From NCBI RefSeq assembly GCF_013386825.1, contig NZ_JACARC010000022.1:41931-105930 (forward strand): DNA of 64,000 nt. Reading direction: 5' to 3'. Below the pieces are notes generated by a model, which worked only from the letters and a program-made list of their open reading frames with translations, had not been told where the DNA came from and searched no databases. How positions within the stretch are numbered: position 1 is the stretch's first letter; the number at the start of each line of letters is the position of its first letter. The translations under genes were made by a program, and so were the position numbers. The DNA is from Pseudomonas sp. IPO3778 (GTDB lineage: Bacteria; Pseudomonadota; Gammaproteobacteria; Pseudomonadales; Pseudomonadaceae). This document shows, piece by piece, positions 1-7,709 of this stretch.

Positions 1-20
1 GGCTTGCTCGCGAAGGCGGC
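1..20. repeat. Partial REP-type repeat at window edge
   Basis: The first bases carry the GGCTTGCTCGCGAA core that recurs as a full inverted pair near 4.67-4.75 kb and again near 55.35-55.44 kb. Only one arm is inside the window, so its partner probably lies to the left, just downstream of kdpC. Confidence 0.55.
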
Positions 21-28
21 GCCACGGT

Positions 29-574
29 TTACAACTTTTCAAGCGCCATGTTCAACGCCAAAACATTCACCACCGGCGGCCCCACCAGCGGGCTTTCGAT
101 GTGCTCGTCCATCAAGCGCTGCAGGGTCGCCACCGGCAGGTTACGCGCCGCGGCCACCCGGGCCAGTTGATAGGCAATCGCCTGCGGTGGCAAGTGTGGA
201 TCAAGACCGCTGCCGGAGGTAGTCAGCAATGCCAAAGGCACTGGCCCCTGACCCGGTACGAGCAGCTTGTTGGCGTCGTCGAACACACGGGTGGCCAGCG
301 CCGGGTTGCTGGGGCCGAGGTTGCTGGCACTGCTGGAAACCGTGGCAAACGCCCCCGCCGATGGGCGTGGGTGGAACCAGCCGTCACCGGTAAAGTCCTG
401 GGCGATCAGGCTCGAACCACGGACCTTGCCGCTGGCATCGCGTACCAGGCTGCCGTTGGCTTGGTCAGGGAACGCGACTTGCGCCACGCCGGTGACCACC
501 AGGGGATAGGCCACGCCGGTGATCAGGGTCATCAATACCAGCAGGCTCAGGGCCGGGCGGATAATGTTGGACAT
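29..574 (-). CDS. kdpC: KdpC, potassium-transporting ATPase subunit C
   Basis: Small subunit of the high-affinity K+ pump KdpFABC, which helps couple the KdpB ATPase to the KdpA channel in the inner membrane. The 181-residue protein has one N-terminal membrane segment (about residues 8-28) and a periplasmic domain with the family motifs [16 protein letters not shown] and [11 protein letters not shown]. The start at 574 (MSNIIRP) is preferred over an in-frame ATG 63 bases upstream because GAGGAA precedes it at good spacing. It lies 67 bases after kdpB, in the usual FABC order. The two-component genes kdpDE, normally next, would be beyond the left edge. Length and motifs are normal. Confidence 0.95.
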   Translation of the reverse strand: MSNIIRPALSLLVLMTLITGVAYPLVVTGVAQVAFPDQANGSLVRDASGKVRGSSLIAQDFTGDGWFHPRPSAGAFATVSSSASNLGPSNPALATRVFDDANKLLVPGQGPVPLALLTTSGSGLDPHLPPQAIAYQLARVAAARNLPVATLQRLMDEHIESPLVGPPVVNVLALNMALEKL

Positions 575-641
575 TTCATATTCCTCAATTCGGTCATTGC
601 AACCTGCAGGCACCGGTTTGCCGGCGCCCGCAGGCATCGGG

Positions 642-2705
642 TCAAACCAGGTGCAGGGCGGTCAGCAGCATGTCGATCGCCTTGATGCCCGCGAACGGCA
701 CCAGAATCCCGCCCAGGCCGTAGATCAGCAGGTTGCGACGCAGCAACGCCGCCGCACTCGCCGCTTGCACACGCACACCGCGCAGCGCCAGCGGGATCAG
801 CACCACGATGATCAGGGCGTTGAACACAATGGCCGAGAGGATCGCGCTCTGCGGGCTTTGCAGGTGCATCACGTTGAGCACACCCAGTTGCGGGTAGATC
901 GAGGCGAACAGCGCCGGCAGGATCGCGAAGTACTTGGCCACGTCGTTGGCGATGGAGAAGGTCGTCAACGCGCCACGGGTTACCAGCAATTCCTTGCCGA
1001 TCTGCACCACGTCCAGCAGTTTGGTCGGGTCGCTGTCGAGGTCGACCATGTTGGCGGCTTCACGGGCGGCTTGTGTGCCATCGTTCATCGCCATGCCGAC
1101 GTCAGCCTGGGCCAGCGCCGGAGCATCGTTGGCGCCGTCGCCGCACATCGCCACCAGGCGACCATCGTTCTGTTCGTGACGAATGCGCGCCAGTTTTTTC
1201 TCCGGCGTGGCTTCGGCCAGCACGTCATCCACACCGGCTTCAGCCGCAATCGCCGCAGCGGTCAGCGGGTTGTCACCGGTCACCATCACGGTGCGAATCC
1301 CCAGCTTGCGCAGCTCGGCGAAACGCTCGCGAATGCCGGGCTTGACCACGTCCTTAAGGTGAATCGCGCCGAGCAACTTGCCGTCGGCACACACCAGCAA
1401 CGGCGTGCCGCCGCTCTGGGCGATCTTGTCGATTTCCCGGGACAGTGCCGGTTGCAGGTCGCGGCGTTGCAGGCCGATGAAGGCCAGCAGCGAATCCACG
1501 GCACCTTTACGGAACACACGGCCCTGGTAGTCGACACCGGACAGACGGGTTTCCGCGCTGAACGGTACGGCCGTCAGCTCATCCGTCGACGGTTCAGCTT
1601 GCGGGTGCAGGCCACGCAGGTATTCGACGATGGATTTACCTTCAGCCGTGTCGTCCGCCAGGGACGCCAGCAGCGCGCCTTCGGCAATCTCTTTGCCGCT
1701 TACACCGGGCGCGGCAATCACGTTGGTGCAACGGCGGTTACCGAAGGTGATGGTGCCGGTTTTGTCCAGCAGCAACACGTGCACGTCCCCCGCCGCTTCC
1801 ACTGCGCGACCGGATTTGGCGATCACGTTGAGGCGTACCAGGCGGTCCATACCGGCAATACCGATGGCCGACAACAGGCCACCGATGGTGGTCGGAATCA
1901 GGGTGACCAGCAGCGCGACCAGGAACACCAGCGGCAGATTGCCATTGGCGAAGTGGGCGAACGGCTGCAGGGTCACCACCACCAGCAGGAAGATCAGCGT
2001 CAGGCCGATCAGCAGGATATCCAGCGCGACTTCGTTGGGGGTTTTCTGGCGCTTGGCGCCTTCCACCAGGGCGATCATGCGGTCCAGGGTCGACTCGCCC
2101 GGGTTGGCGGTGATGCGGATCATCAACCAGTCCGACACCAGGCGGGTATTGCCGGTGACGGCCGAGCGGTCGCCGCCGGACTCACGGATGACCGGCGCCG
2201 ATTCACCGGTGATCGCCGCTTCATTGACCGCGGCAATCCCTTCGACAACTTCGCCGTCGCCCGGGATCATTTCTCCGGCGACCACACGCACCACGTCACC
2301 CTTGCGCAGGCTGGTGGCCGGCACGACTTTGAAGCTGCCGTCGGCTTCTTTGCGACGAGCGCTGAGGCCTTCGCTGCCGGCCTTGAGGCTGTCGGCACGG
2401 GCCTTGCCGCGACCTTCCGCCAAGGCTTCAGCGAAGTTGGCGAACAGCACGGTGAACCACAACCACACCGCGATTTGCACGGCGACGTAGGTCGGTACGG
2501 CAACGTCCGGCACGAAGCACAGGATCGTGGTGAGGATCGCGGTCAGTTCCACCACCAGCATCACTGGCGAACGTTGCAGCTGACGCGGGTCCAGCTTGAC
2601 GAACGCCTGGACCAGCGCCGGGCGCCACAGGGCCGACATGGCGGTTTTGGCTGGCTCCTGGGGTTTGACCGGGGCAGCATTTTTTGCAGGCATATTCATT
2701 TTCAT
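642..2705 (-). CDS. kdpB: KdpB, potassium-transporting P-type ATPase catalytic subunit
   Basis: Catalytic subunit that hydrolyses ATP to drive K+ uptake with KdpA and KdpC. The 687-residue P-type ATPase shows the actuator motif ITGES, the phosphorylation motif DKTGTIT in the middle of the protein (Asp is the phospho-acceptor) and the hinge motif [10 protein letters not shown]. Membrane segments lie before the actuator domain, around the phosphorylation domain and at the C-terminus. It sits 6 bases after kdpA, so the two are surely co-transcribed. Met1 (2705) and Met4 (2696) are both possible starts. Length is within the family norm of about 680 residues. Confidence 0.97.
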   Translation of the reverse strand: MKMNMPAKNAAPVKPQEPAKTAMSALWRPALVQAFVKLDPRQLQRSPVMLVVELTAILTTILCFVPDVAVPTYVAVQIAVWLWFTVLFANFAEALAEGRGKARADSLKAGSEGLSARRKEADGSFKVVPATSLRKGDVVRVVAGEMIPGDGEVVEGIAAVNEAAITGESAPVIRESGGDRSAVTGNTRLVSDWLMIRITANPGESTLDRMIALVEGAKRQKTPNEVALDILLIGLTLIFLLVVVTLQPFAHFANGNLPLVFLVALLVTLIPTTIGGLLSAIGIAGMDRLVRLNVIAKSGRAVEAAGDVHVLLLDKTGTITFGNRRCTNVIAAPGVSGKEIAEGALLASLADDTAEGKSIVEYLRGLHPQAEPSTDELTAVPFSAETRLSGVDYQGRVFRKGAVDSLLAFIGLQRRDLQPALSREIDKIAQSGGTPLLVCADGKLLGAIHLKDVVKPGIRERFAELRKLGIRTVMVTGDNPLTAAAIAAEAGVDDVLAEATPEKKLARIRHEQNDGRLVAMCGDGANDAPALAQADVGMAMNDGTQAAREAANMVDLDSDPTKLLDVVQIGKELLVTRGALTTFSIANDVAKYFAILPALFASIYPQLGVLNVMHLQSPQSAILSAIVFNALIIVVLIPLALRGVRVQAASAAALLRRNLLIYGLGGILVPFAGIKAIDMLLTALHLV

Positions 2706-2711
2706 ATCCCC

Positions 2712-4406
2712 TTAGAAACCCATGCTCAAGTGTTCAGCGATAGGCCCAAGTGCCAGCGTCGGCAGGAAGGTCAGGCCGCCCACCAGCAAAATGGTCACGG
2801 TCAACAGGGTCACGAACAGCACGCCGTGGGTCGGGAAGCTGTTCTGGCCAATCGGTGCGGTTTTCTTCATCGCCAGGCTGCCGGCGAGTGCCAGTACCGG
2901 GAAGATGTAGCCGAAGCGGCCGAGCAGCATCGACAGGCTCATCATCAGGTTATGGAACGTGGTGTTGGCGCTGAAGCCGCCAAACGCCGAGCCGTTGTTG
3001 GCACTGGCCGAGGTGTAGGCGTACAGCAACTGGCTGAACCCGTGAGGGCCAGGATTGCTGATGGCACCGGCCGGGCCAGGCAGGCTGGCGGCGATGGCGC
3101 CCAGCACCAGGGTGCCGACCGGCATCACCAGCAAGGTCACCACCAGCAATTGCACTTCCCGGGCCTGGAGTTTCTTGCCGAGGTATTCCGGCGTGCGGCC
3201 GATCATCAGGCCGGCGAGGAACACCGCGATCAGCACGTTGAGCAACATGCCGTACATGCCGGCACCGACGCCGCCAAAGATCACTTCGCCGACCATCATG
3301 TTGATCAGCGCCACCATCCCGCTCAGGGGGTTGAGGCTGTCATGCATGCCGTTGACCGAACCGTTGGACGCGGCGGTGGTGGTCACCGACCACAACACGG
3401 TGCCGGTGGTACCGAAGCGCGTTTCTTTACCTTCCTGGGGCGCCGCCTGCTCAACCGCCGGGTTGTTCAGCGTCGGGTTGGGCTGATATTCGGCCCACAT
3501 CGCGGTCGCACCACCGATCAGGAACAAGGCCAGCATGCAACCGAGGATCGCCCGGCTCTGACGCAGGTCTTTCACGTAGTGGCCGAAGGTGAACACCAGT
3601 GCAACCGGAATCAGGATGATCGCGCCCAGTTCAAACAGGTTGGCCCACGCCGTCGGGTCTTCGAATGGATGCGCCGAGTTGACCCCGAAGAAACCACCGC
3701 CGTTGGTGCCCAATTGCTTGATCGCAATCTGGCTGGCCGCCGGGCCCAATGGGATCACCTGGTCAACGCCCTGCAGGGTGACCGCGTTCACATAGTGAGC
3801 GAAGGTTTGTGGCACGCCCTGCCACACCAGGAACAACGCAAACACCAGGCACATCGGCAACAGGCCGTAGAGCGTGGCGCGGGTCATGTCGACCCAGAAG
3901 TTGCCCAGGGTCTTGGTGGATTTGCGACCGATCCCACGGCACAACGCGACCAGTACGGCGAGGCCGGTGGCAGCGCTGACGAAGTTCTGCACGGTGAGAC
4001 CGGCCATCTGGCTGAGGTAACTCAGGGACGCTTCACCGCTGTAGTTCTGCCAGTTGGTGTTGGTCATGAAACTGATCGCGGTGTTGAACGCCAGGGTCCA
4101 TTCCAGGCCCGGTAATTTCTGCGGGTTCAACGGCAGGTAGGCCTGGAACAACAGGAACGCGAACAGCAGCACAAAGCCGGCAACGTTGAATGCCAGCAAC
4201 GCCAGCGCGTACTTCTGCCAGCTCTGCTCCTGCTCCGCATCCACACCCGAGAGGCGATAGCACGCGCGCTCGACCGGGCCGAACACCGGCGTGAGCCAGG
4301 TTCGCTGCCCTTCCATTACCTTGTAGTAGAAACGCCCCAGGGCCGGTGCCGGAACCAGCACCAAAGCAAAGAAGGCGATGATCAGCCAATAGTCATAACT
4401 GTGCAT
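2712..4406 (-). CDS. kdpA: KdpA, potassium-binding and translocating subunit
   Basis: Channel-like subunit that selects and conducts K+ in the Kdp pump. The 564-residue protein is strongly hydrophobic with about ten membrane segments. It carries the pore-loop motifs of the superfamily of K+ transporters, seen as TNTNWQNYSGE, TNGGGFFGVNSAHP and NNGSAFGGF. It follows kdpF by 9 bases. Length is normal (about 560 residues), and there are no frameshifts or truncation. Confidence 0.97.
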   Translation of the reverse strand: MHSYDYWLIIAFFALVLVPAPALGRFYYKVMEGQRTWLTPVFGPVERACYRLSGVDAEQEQSWQKYALALLAFNVAGFVLLFAFLLFQAYLPLNPQKLPGLEWTLAFNTAISFMTNTNWQNYSGEASLSYLSQMAGLTVQNFVSAATGLAVLVALCRGIGRKSTKTLGNFWVDMTRATLYGLLPMCLVFALFLVWQGVPQTFAHYVNAVTLQGVDQVIPLGPAASQIAIKQLGTNGGGFFGVNSAHPFEDPTAWANLFELGAIILIPVALVFTFGHYVKDLRQSRAILGCMLALFLIGGATAMWAEYQPNPTLNNPAVEQAAPQEGKETRFGTTGTVLWSVTTTAASNGSVNGMHDSLNPLSGMVALINMMVGEVIFGGVGAGMYGMLLNVLIAVFLAGLMIGRTPEYLGKKLQAREVQLLVVTLLVMPVGTLVLGAIAASLPGPAGAISNPGPHGFSQLLYAYTSASANNGSAFGGFSANTTFHNLMMSLSMLLGRFGYIFPVLALAGSLAMKKTAPIGQNSFPTHGVLFVTLLTVTILLVGGLTFLPTLALGPIAEHLSMGF

Positions 4407-4415
4407 AGCCTGCTC

Positions 4416-4505
4416 CTAGTTCCGATCCGCGCGTAACAGCGCAACCAGCAGATAAATGAACAGCGCCACAGCCAACAGCAGTGACACCCCGTCCAGAACG
4501 CTCAT
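4416..4505 (-). CDS. kdpF: KdpF, small stabilising subunit of the Kdp pump
   Basis: A 29-residue reading frame that is too short for most gene callers. It starts MSVLDGVSLLLAVALFIYLL and ends in RADRN, so it is a single hydrophobic helix with a short charged tail. That size and composition, and the position directly before kdpA, match KdpF, a lipid-like stabiliser of the KdpABC complex. A GGAGAAA ribosome binding site precedes the ATG. It is the first gene of the operon, so the promoter and operator should lie just above 4505. Confidence 0.88.
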   Translation of the reverse strand: MSVLDGVSLLLAVALFIYLLVALLRADRN

Positions 4506-4561
4506 GGAAGTTTCTCCGTCGTGCGGCGACTGCCGCGTGTAGGAGGATTGTCCGCAGGAGT

Positions 4562-4614
4562 GGCGTAAAGGAACGAGAGCGAGGGCATGGGTGGGGCGTA
4601 AAGACGGCGTAAAG
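4562..4614 (-). promoter_or_regulatory. Candidate KdpE operator: three CTTTACGCC direct repeats
   Basis: On the minus strand the 9-mer CTTTACGCC occurs three times, at 4606-4614, 4595-4603 and 4562-4570. Start-to-start distances are 11 and 33 bases, so all copies fall on the same DNA face. OmpR/PhoB-type response regulators such as KdpE bind direct repeats at about 11-bp spacing. The block is 57-109 bases above the kdpF start, a normal place for an activator site. The assignment to KdpE is inferred from position. I could not choose a clear -10 element. Confidence 0.6.
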
Positions 4615-4666
4615 AGTGGGTTTATGCGGGTTTTACACGGGGATTTTCAGCGTCTGGGCAGGCCTC

Positions 4667-4748
4667 TTCGCGAGCAAGCCTACTCCCACGCTCGACCGCG
4701 TTCAGCAGGAAATACGCGGGCCAATGTGGGAGCGGGCTTGCTCGCGAA
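4667..4748. repeat. REP-type inverted pair, TTCGCGAGCAAGC family
   Basis: Two 23-base arms, 4667-4689 and 4726-4748, are inverted copies with one mismatch, separated by 36 bases. The core is CGCGAGCAAGC. The same core recurs at 1-20, 35150-35249 and 55349-55437. The pair lies in the gap between the divergent kdp operon and the permease gene. Apart from this pair and the operator above, I see nothing else in the 4506-4916 gap. Confidence 0.8.
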
Positions 4749-4916
4749 AGCGCCGGCTCAGTCACCGACGCCCTTATCTGGTGCAATGCTGCAACATTTC
4801 AAACGCCATACCGTCGCACTGGCGACAGTTGCGCCGCTTTACGACAATGATTCCCACCCTGGCATGTCCGCTGCAACACCTTGAATCATTACAACCGGTT
4901 CAGGGAGAGCAATACG

Positions 4917-6281
4917 ATGAACACACAACTCAAACCCACCTTGGGCACCCTGCATTTGTGGGGCATCGCCGTCGGGCTGGTGATTTCCGGCGAATATTTC
5001 GGCTGGAGCTACGGCTGGGGCGTGGCGGGAACGCTGGGTTTCCTGGTGACCTCATTGATGGTCGCCGCCATGTACACCTGCTTTATATTCAGTTTCACCG
5101 AACTGACCACCGCGATTCCTCACGCTGGCGGCCCGTTTGCCTACAGCCGCCGGGCGTTTGGTGAGAAAGGTGGCCTGATTGCCGGACTGGCAACGCTGAT
5201 CGAATTCGTCTTCGCCCCGCCCGCCATCGCTTTGGCCATTGGTGCCTACTTGAATGTGCAGTTTCCGGCGCTGGACCCGAAACACGCGGCTGTGGGTGCC
5301 TACATCGTCTTCATGGGCCTCAACATTCTCGGCGTGAAGCTGGCCGCGACTTTTGAATTGGTGGTGTGCGTGCTCGCCGTCGCCGAACTGCTGGTGTTCA
5401 TGGGCGTGGTCGCCCCCGCCTTCAGCTTCAGCAACTTCGCCCTAAACGGCTGGGCCGGCTCCGACACCTTCGGCGCACCGGCGATCGCCGGGATGTTCGC
5501 GGCGATCCCGTTTGCCATCTGGTTCTTCCTCGCCATCGAAGGCGCCGCCATGGCCGCCGAAGAAGCGAAAGATCCCAAGCGCACCATTCCAAAGGCCTAC
5601 ATCAGCGGCATCCTGACCCTGGTGGTACTGGCGATGGGCGTGATGTTCTTTGCCGGTGGCGTCGGAGACTGGCGCACCCTGTCGAACATCAACGATCCCC
5701 TGCCCCAGGCGATGAAAACCGTGGTCGGCGACAGCTCGGGCTGGCTGCACATGCTGGTGTGGATCGGCCTGTTCGGCCTGGTGGCCAGCTTCCACGGGAT
5801 CATCCTGGGTTACTCCCGCCAATTCTTCGCCCTGGCGCGCGCGGGCTACCTGCCTTCCTTCATCGCCAAACTGTCGCGCTTCCAGACGCCGCACCGGGCA
5901 ATCATCGCCGGTGGCATCGTCGGTATCGCGGCAATCTATAGCGACGGCCTGATCAACCTGGGCGGCATGACCCTGACCGCGGCGATGATCACCATGGCGG
6001 TGTTCGGCGCCATCGTCATGTACATCATGAGCATGCTCAGCCTGTTCAAACTGCGCAAAACCGAGCCGCTGCTGGAACGCACCTTCCGCGCACCGGGTTA
6101 CCCGATCGTGCCGGGGATTGCGCTGGTACTGGCGGTGGTTTGCCTCGTGGCCATGGCCTGGTTCAACGCGCTGATCGGGTTGATCTTCCTGGGCTTCATG
6201 GTGGTGGGTTTTGTGTACTTCCAACTCACCGCGCAAGACCGCGCCGATGCGCCGGCGGATGCGATGTTGACCGGTCTGTAA
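4917..6281 (+). CDS. eat: Ethanolamine permease-like APC-family transporter
   Basis: Inner-membrane amino acid/polyamine/organocation transporter of about 454 residues with about 12 membrane helices. The N-terminal LWGIAVGLVISGEYFGWSYG and the AHGGP-like PHAGGPFAYSRRAFG stretch match the ethanolamine permease branch of the family, which imports ethanolamine as a nitrogen source. The start at 4917 (MNTQLKPT) is chosen over an in-frame ATG 36 bases upstream because GGGAGAG lies just before it. In many pseudomonads the permease gene is beside eutBC (ethanolamine ammonia-lyase), but those genes are not here. The substrate is therefore inferred from family resemblance. Another amino-alcohol or amino acid is possible. 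Confidence 0.75.
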   Translation: MNTQLKPTLGTLHLWGIAVGLVISGEYFGWSYGWGVAGTLGFLVTSLMVAAMYTCFIFSFTELTTAIPHAGGPFAYSRRAFGEKGGLIAGLATLIEFVFAPPAIALAIGAYLNVQFPALDPKHAAVGAYIVFMGLNILGVKLAATFELVVCVLAVAELLVFMGVVAPAFSFSNFALNGWAGSDTFGAPAIAGMFAAIPFAIWFFLAIEGAAMAAEEAKDPKRTIPKAYISGILTLVVLAMGVMFFAGGVGDWRTLSNINDPLPQAMKTVVGDSSGWLHMLVWIGLFGLVASFHGIILGYSRQFFALARAGYLPSFIAKLSRFQTPHRAIIAGGIVGIAAIYSDGLINLGGMTLTAAMITMAVFGAIVMYIMSMLSLFKLRKTEPLLERTFRAPGYPIVPGIALVLAVVCLVAMAWFNALIGLIFLGFMVVGFVYFQLTAQDRADAPADAMLTGL

Positions 6282-6346
6282 GGTTACCGGGGCAGAACGG
6301 GCCTACAATGAACTACTAAGAAAGCCCGTTACTCAAAGCAGCTATT

Positions 6347-6369
6347 ACCGTGGGAAATTTCCCCACGGT
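6347..6369. terminator. Hairpin after permease gene
   Basis: ACCGTGGG at 6347-6354 pairs with CCCACGGT at 6362-6369, giving an 8-bp stem with a 7-base loop. A second weaker pair (AACGGGC at 6297-6303 with GCCCGTT at 6325-6331) lies just before it. There is no long T-run, so either could be an imperfect terminator for the permease or a leader structure of the next small gene. Confidence 0.35.
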
Positions 6370-6391
6370 TTGCTGCCTCAAGGAGAGCCCT

Positions 6392-6559
6392 ATGCCGTGG
6401 TATGCCTGGTTGATTCTAGTGGTTGCGATCGGTTCGATCGTCGGTGGTTTGTTGATGCTGCGCGACAGCGCCAACAAGGTTGAATTAACCGACGCACAAC
6501 GCCAGCGTGTGGCCGAGCGCAATGCTCAAGCGGACTCCAAGGACGCACAGGATCGTTGA
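6392..6559 (+). CDS. Small membrane protein, DUF2897-like
   Basis: A 55-residue protein starting MPWYAWLILVVAIG. It has one N-terminal membrane helix (about residues 4-21) followed by a charged, Gln/Arg-rich cytoplasmic tail. The start at 6392 follows AGGAGAG at ideal spacing, whereas the ATG 42 bases upstream would place extra residues inside a hairpin region and lacks a clear site. It resembles the DUF2897 family of short gammaproteobacterial proteins. No function is known to me. It is probably monocistronic, between the permease and the TetR gene. Confidence 0.7.
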   Translation: MPWYAWLILVVAIGSIVGGLLMLRDSANKVELTDAQRQRVAERNAQADSKDAQDR

Positions 6560-6659
6560 GCCTGAAGCGGCTCCACCGCTGAGCCGCACAATTTTGTAAC
6601 CACCCGCGTATGCCCAAGCGAGCTTGGTTAATATGGCCTGATGTTTCGGAGGCCACCCC

Positions 6660-7238
6660 ATGCGCTATTCACAAGACCACAAAGCCCAAACCCACCAGCG
6701 CATCATCAAGGAGGCCTCAGTCCGCTTTCGCCGCGACGGCATTGGGGCTACCGGCTTGCAGCCACTGATGAAGTCGCTGAACCTGACACATGGCGGGTTT
6801 TATGCGCACTTCAAGTCCAAGGACGAATTGGTGGAAAAGGCATTGCAGGCCGCAGCTGCAGAGCTGGATGTGCATTGCGAAATGCTGTTCAACCAGGAGC
6901 GGCCGCTGGAGGCGTTCATCGACAGCTACCTGTCTGAATGGCACCAGACCTCCCCGGATCAAGGCTGCCCGCTGACGACGATGTCGTCGGAGATGGGATT
7001 GCGTGGGCAGAACAGTCGCACGACGGATGAAGTCCTCAATGCCCGACTCAAGCAGGTTGAAACGGCGCTTGGCAACCCGAATGACGGGGAGCAGAGCCTG
7101 GTGCTGATGTCGACGCTGGTGGGGGCGTTGGTGTTGGCGAGAAGTGTCGAGAGTGCCGAGTTGGCGACACGGATTCTCGAGGTGGTGCGGGGGAGCTTGA
7201 AAGCAGAACTCGCTGAACAGAAGAAAGCCGGTCAATGA
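6660..7238 (+). CDS. TetR/AcrR-family transcriptional regulator
   Basis: A 192-residue regulator with an N-terminal helix-turn-helix (about residues 10-55, including GGFYAHFKSKDELV, the recognition-helix end typical of the family) and a C-terminal ligand/dimer domain. The CPLTTMSSEM stretch in the C-terminal domain is seen in a subgroup of TetR proteins that respond to small electrophiles or organic acids, but the ligand cannot be told from sequence. GGAGG precedes the ATG. No divergently transcribed partner is adjacent, and the nearest gene upstream is the small DUF2897-like gene on the same strand. Its target is therefore unclear. Confidence 0.88.
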   Translation: MRYSQDHKAQTHQRIIKEASVRFRRDGIGATGLQPLMKSLNLTHGGFYAHFKSKDELVEKALQAAAAELDVHCEMLFNQERPLEAFIDSYLSEWHQTSPDQGCPLTTMSSEMGLRGQNSRTTDEVLNARLKQVETALGNPNDGEQSLVLMSTLVGALVLARSVESAELATRILEVVRGSLKAELAEQKKAGQ

Positions 7239-7244
7239 CCGGCC
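7228..7244. terminator. Palindrome overlapping the TetR stop codon
   Basis: GCCGGTCAATGACCGGC forms a 7-bp stem with a 3-base loop and contains the TetR gene stop codon. It lies in the 27-base gap between convergent genes. There is no T-run, so the terminator role is only suggested. Confidence 0.3.
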
Positions 7245-7265
7245 TCCTCGCCTGCTTTCAGATCC

Positions 7266-7598
7266 TCAGTTCACCTCGAGCCGGTCGCGGTTCTTTTCCA
7301 GCAGTGCCTTGCCGATACCCTTTACTTCCAGTAACTCGTCTATCGCCGTGAACGGCCCGTTGGTTTCGCGGTAGGCGATGATGGCCTTGGCTTTGGCGGC
7401 GCCGATGCCGAACAAGTCGCGGCGCAGGGTTTCAGCGTCGGCGGAGTTGAGGCTGACCTTGGAGGTGTGTTCGACCTTGGTCATTTGGGTTGCAATGGGG
7501 GTTGGGGTTTCGGGTTTGGTGGACGGTGCGGCCGTTGTGGCTAGCGAGATGCTGGTGAGGAAGGCGAAGATGAGGGATGAGAAATACGCTTTATGCAT
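7266..7598 (-). CDS. ComEA-like helix-hairpin-helix DNA-binding protein
   Basis: A 110-residue exported protein. Residues 1-24 look like a signal peptide ending near TTAA. After a Pro/Thr-rich linker come two helix-hairpin-helix motifs, LNSADAETLRRDLFGIG and LLEVKGIGKALLEKNRDRL, which bind the DNA backbone without sequence preference. Related ComEA proteins bind incoming DNA in the periplasm during transformation. In pseudomonads this gene sits downstream of wbpM, as here, and whether it works in DNA uptake is not established. It is separated from wbpM by a strong hairpin. Confidence 0.85.
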   Translation of the reverse strand: MHKAYFSSLIFAFLTSISLATTAAPSTKPETPTPIATQMTKVEHTSKVSLNSADAETLRRDLFGIGAAKAKAIIAYRETNGPFTAIDELLEVKGIGKALLEKNRDRLEVN

Positions 7599-7627
7599 TG
7601 GTGACGCTCCATGACATCGATAAGGGA

Positions 7628-7652
7628 AAAGCAGCTTTTCCGAAGCTGCTTT
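7628..7652 (-). terminator. Rho-independent terminator of the O-antigen operon end (wbpM)
   Basis: A perfect 10-bp stem (7628-7637 with 7643-7652) and a 5-base loop, read on the minus strand as AAAGCAGCTT, loop, AAGCTGCTTT, then TCCC. It lies 58 bases after the wbpM stop and before the comEA-like gene. Its A/T-flanked symmetry means it may work in both directions. Confidence 0.65.
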
Positions 7653-7709
7653 CCAAACTTAGGCGATGTTTGGGGAGAGTCAAAAATGGGTGAGTTACAG
7701 GGTGTGAGT

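Noticed and set aside
519..4115. 1198-codon open frame on the plus strand across kdpCBA
   Set aside because: It is antisense to conserved kdp genes, is rich in His/Gln/Arg as expected for the complement of GC-rich codons, and has no ribosome binding site or domain. The same holds for the long plus-strand frames across rpsA (27055-28728), pheA-hisC (31659-34028) and gyrA (35956-37983).
4917..6281. Functional link between the ethanolamine-type permease and the PipR-type system, whose known signal is an ethanolamine derivative
   Set aside because: The genes are more than 40 kb apart, share no visible regulatory element, and the permease substrate is itself inferred. I keep it only as a coincidence.
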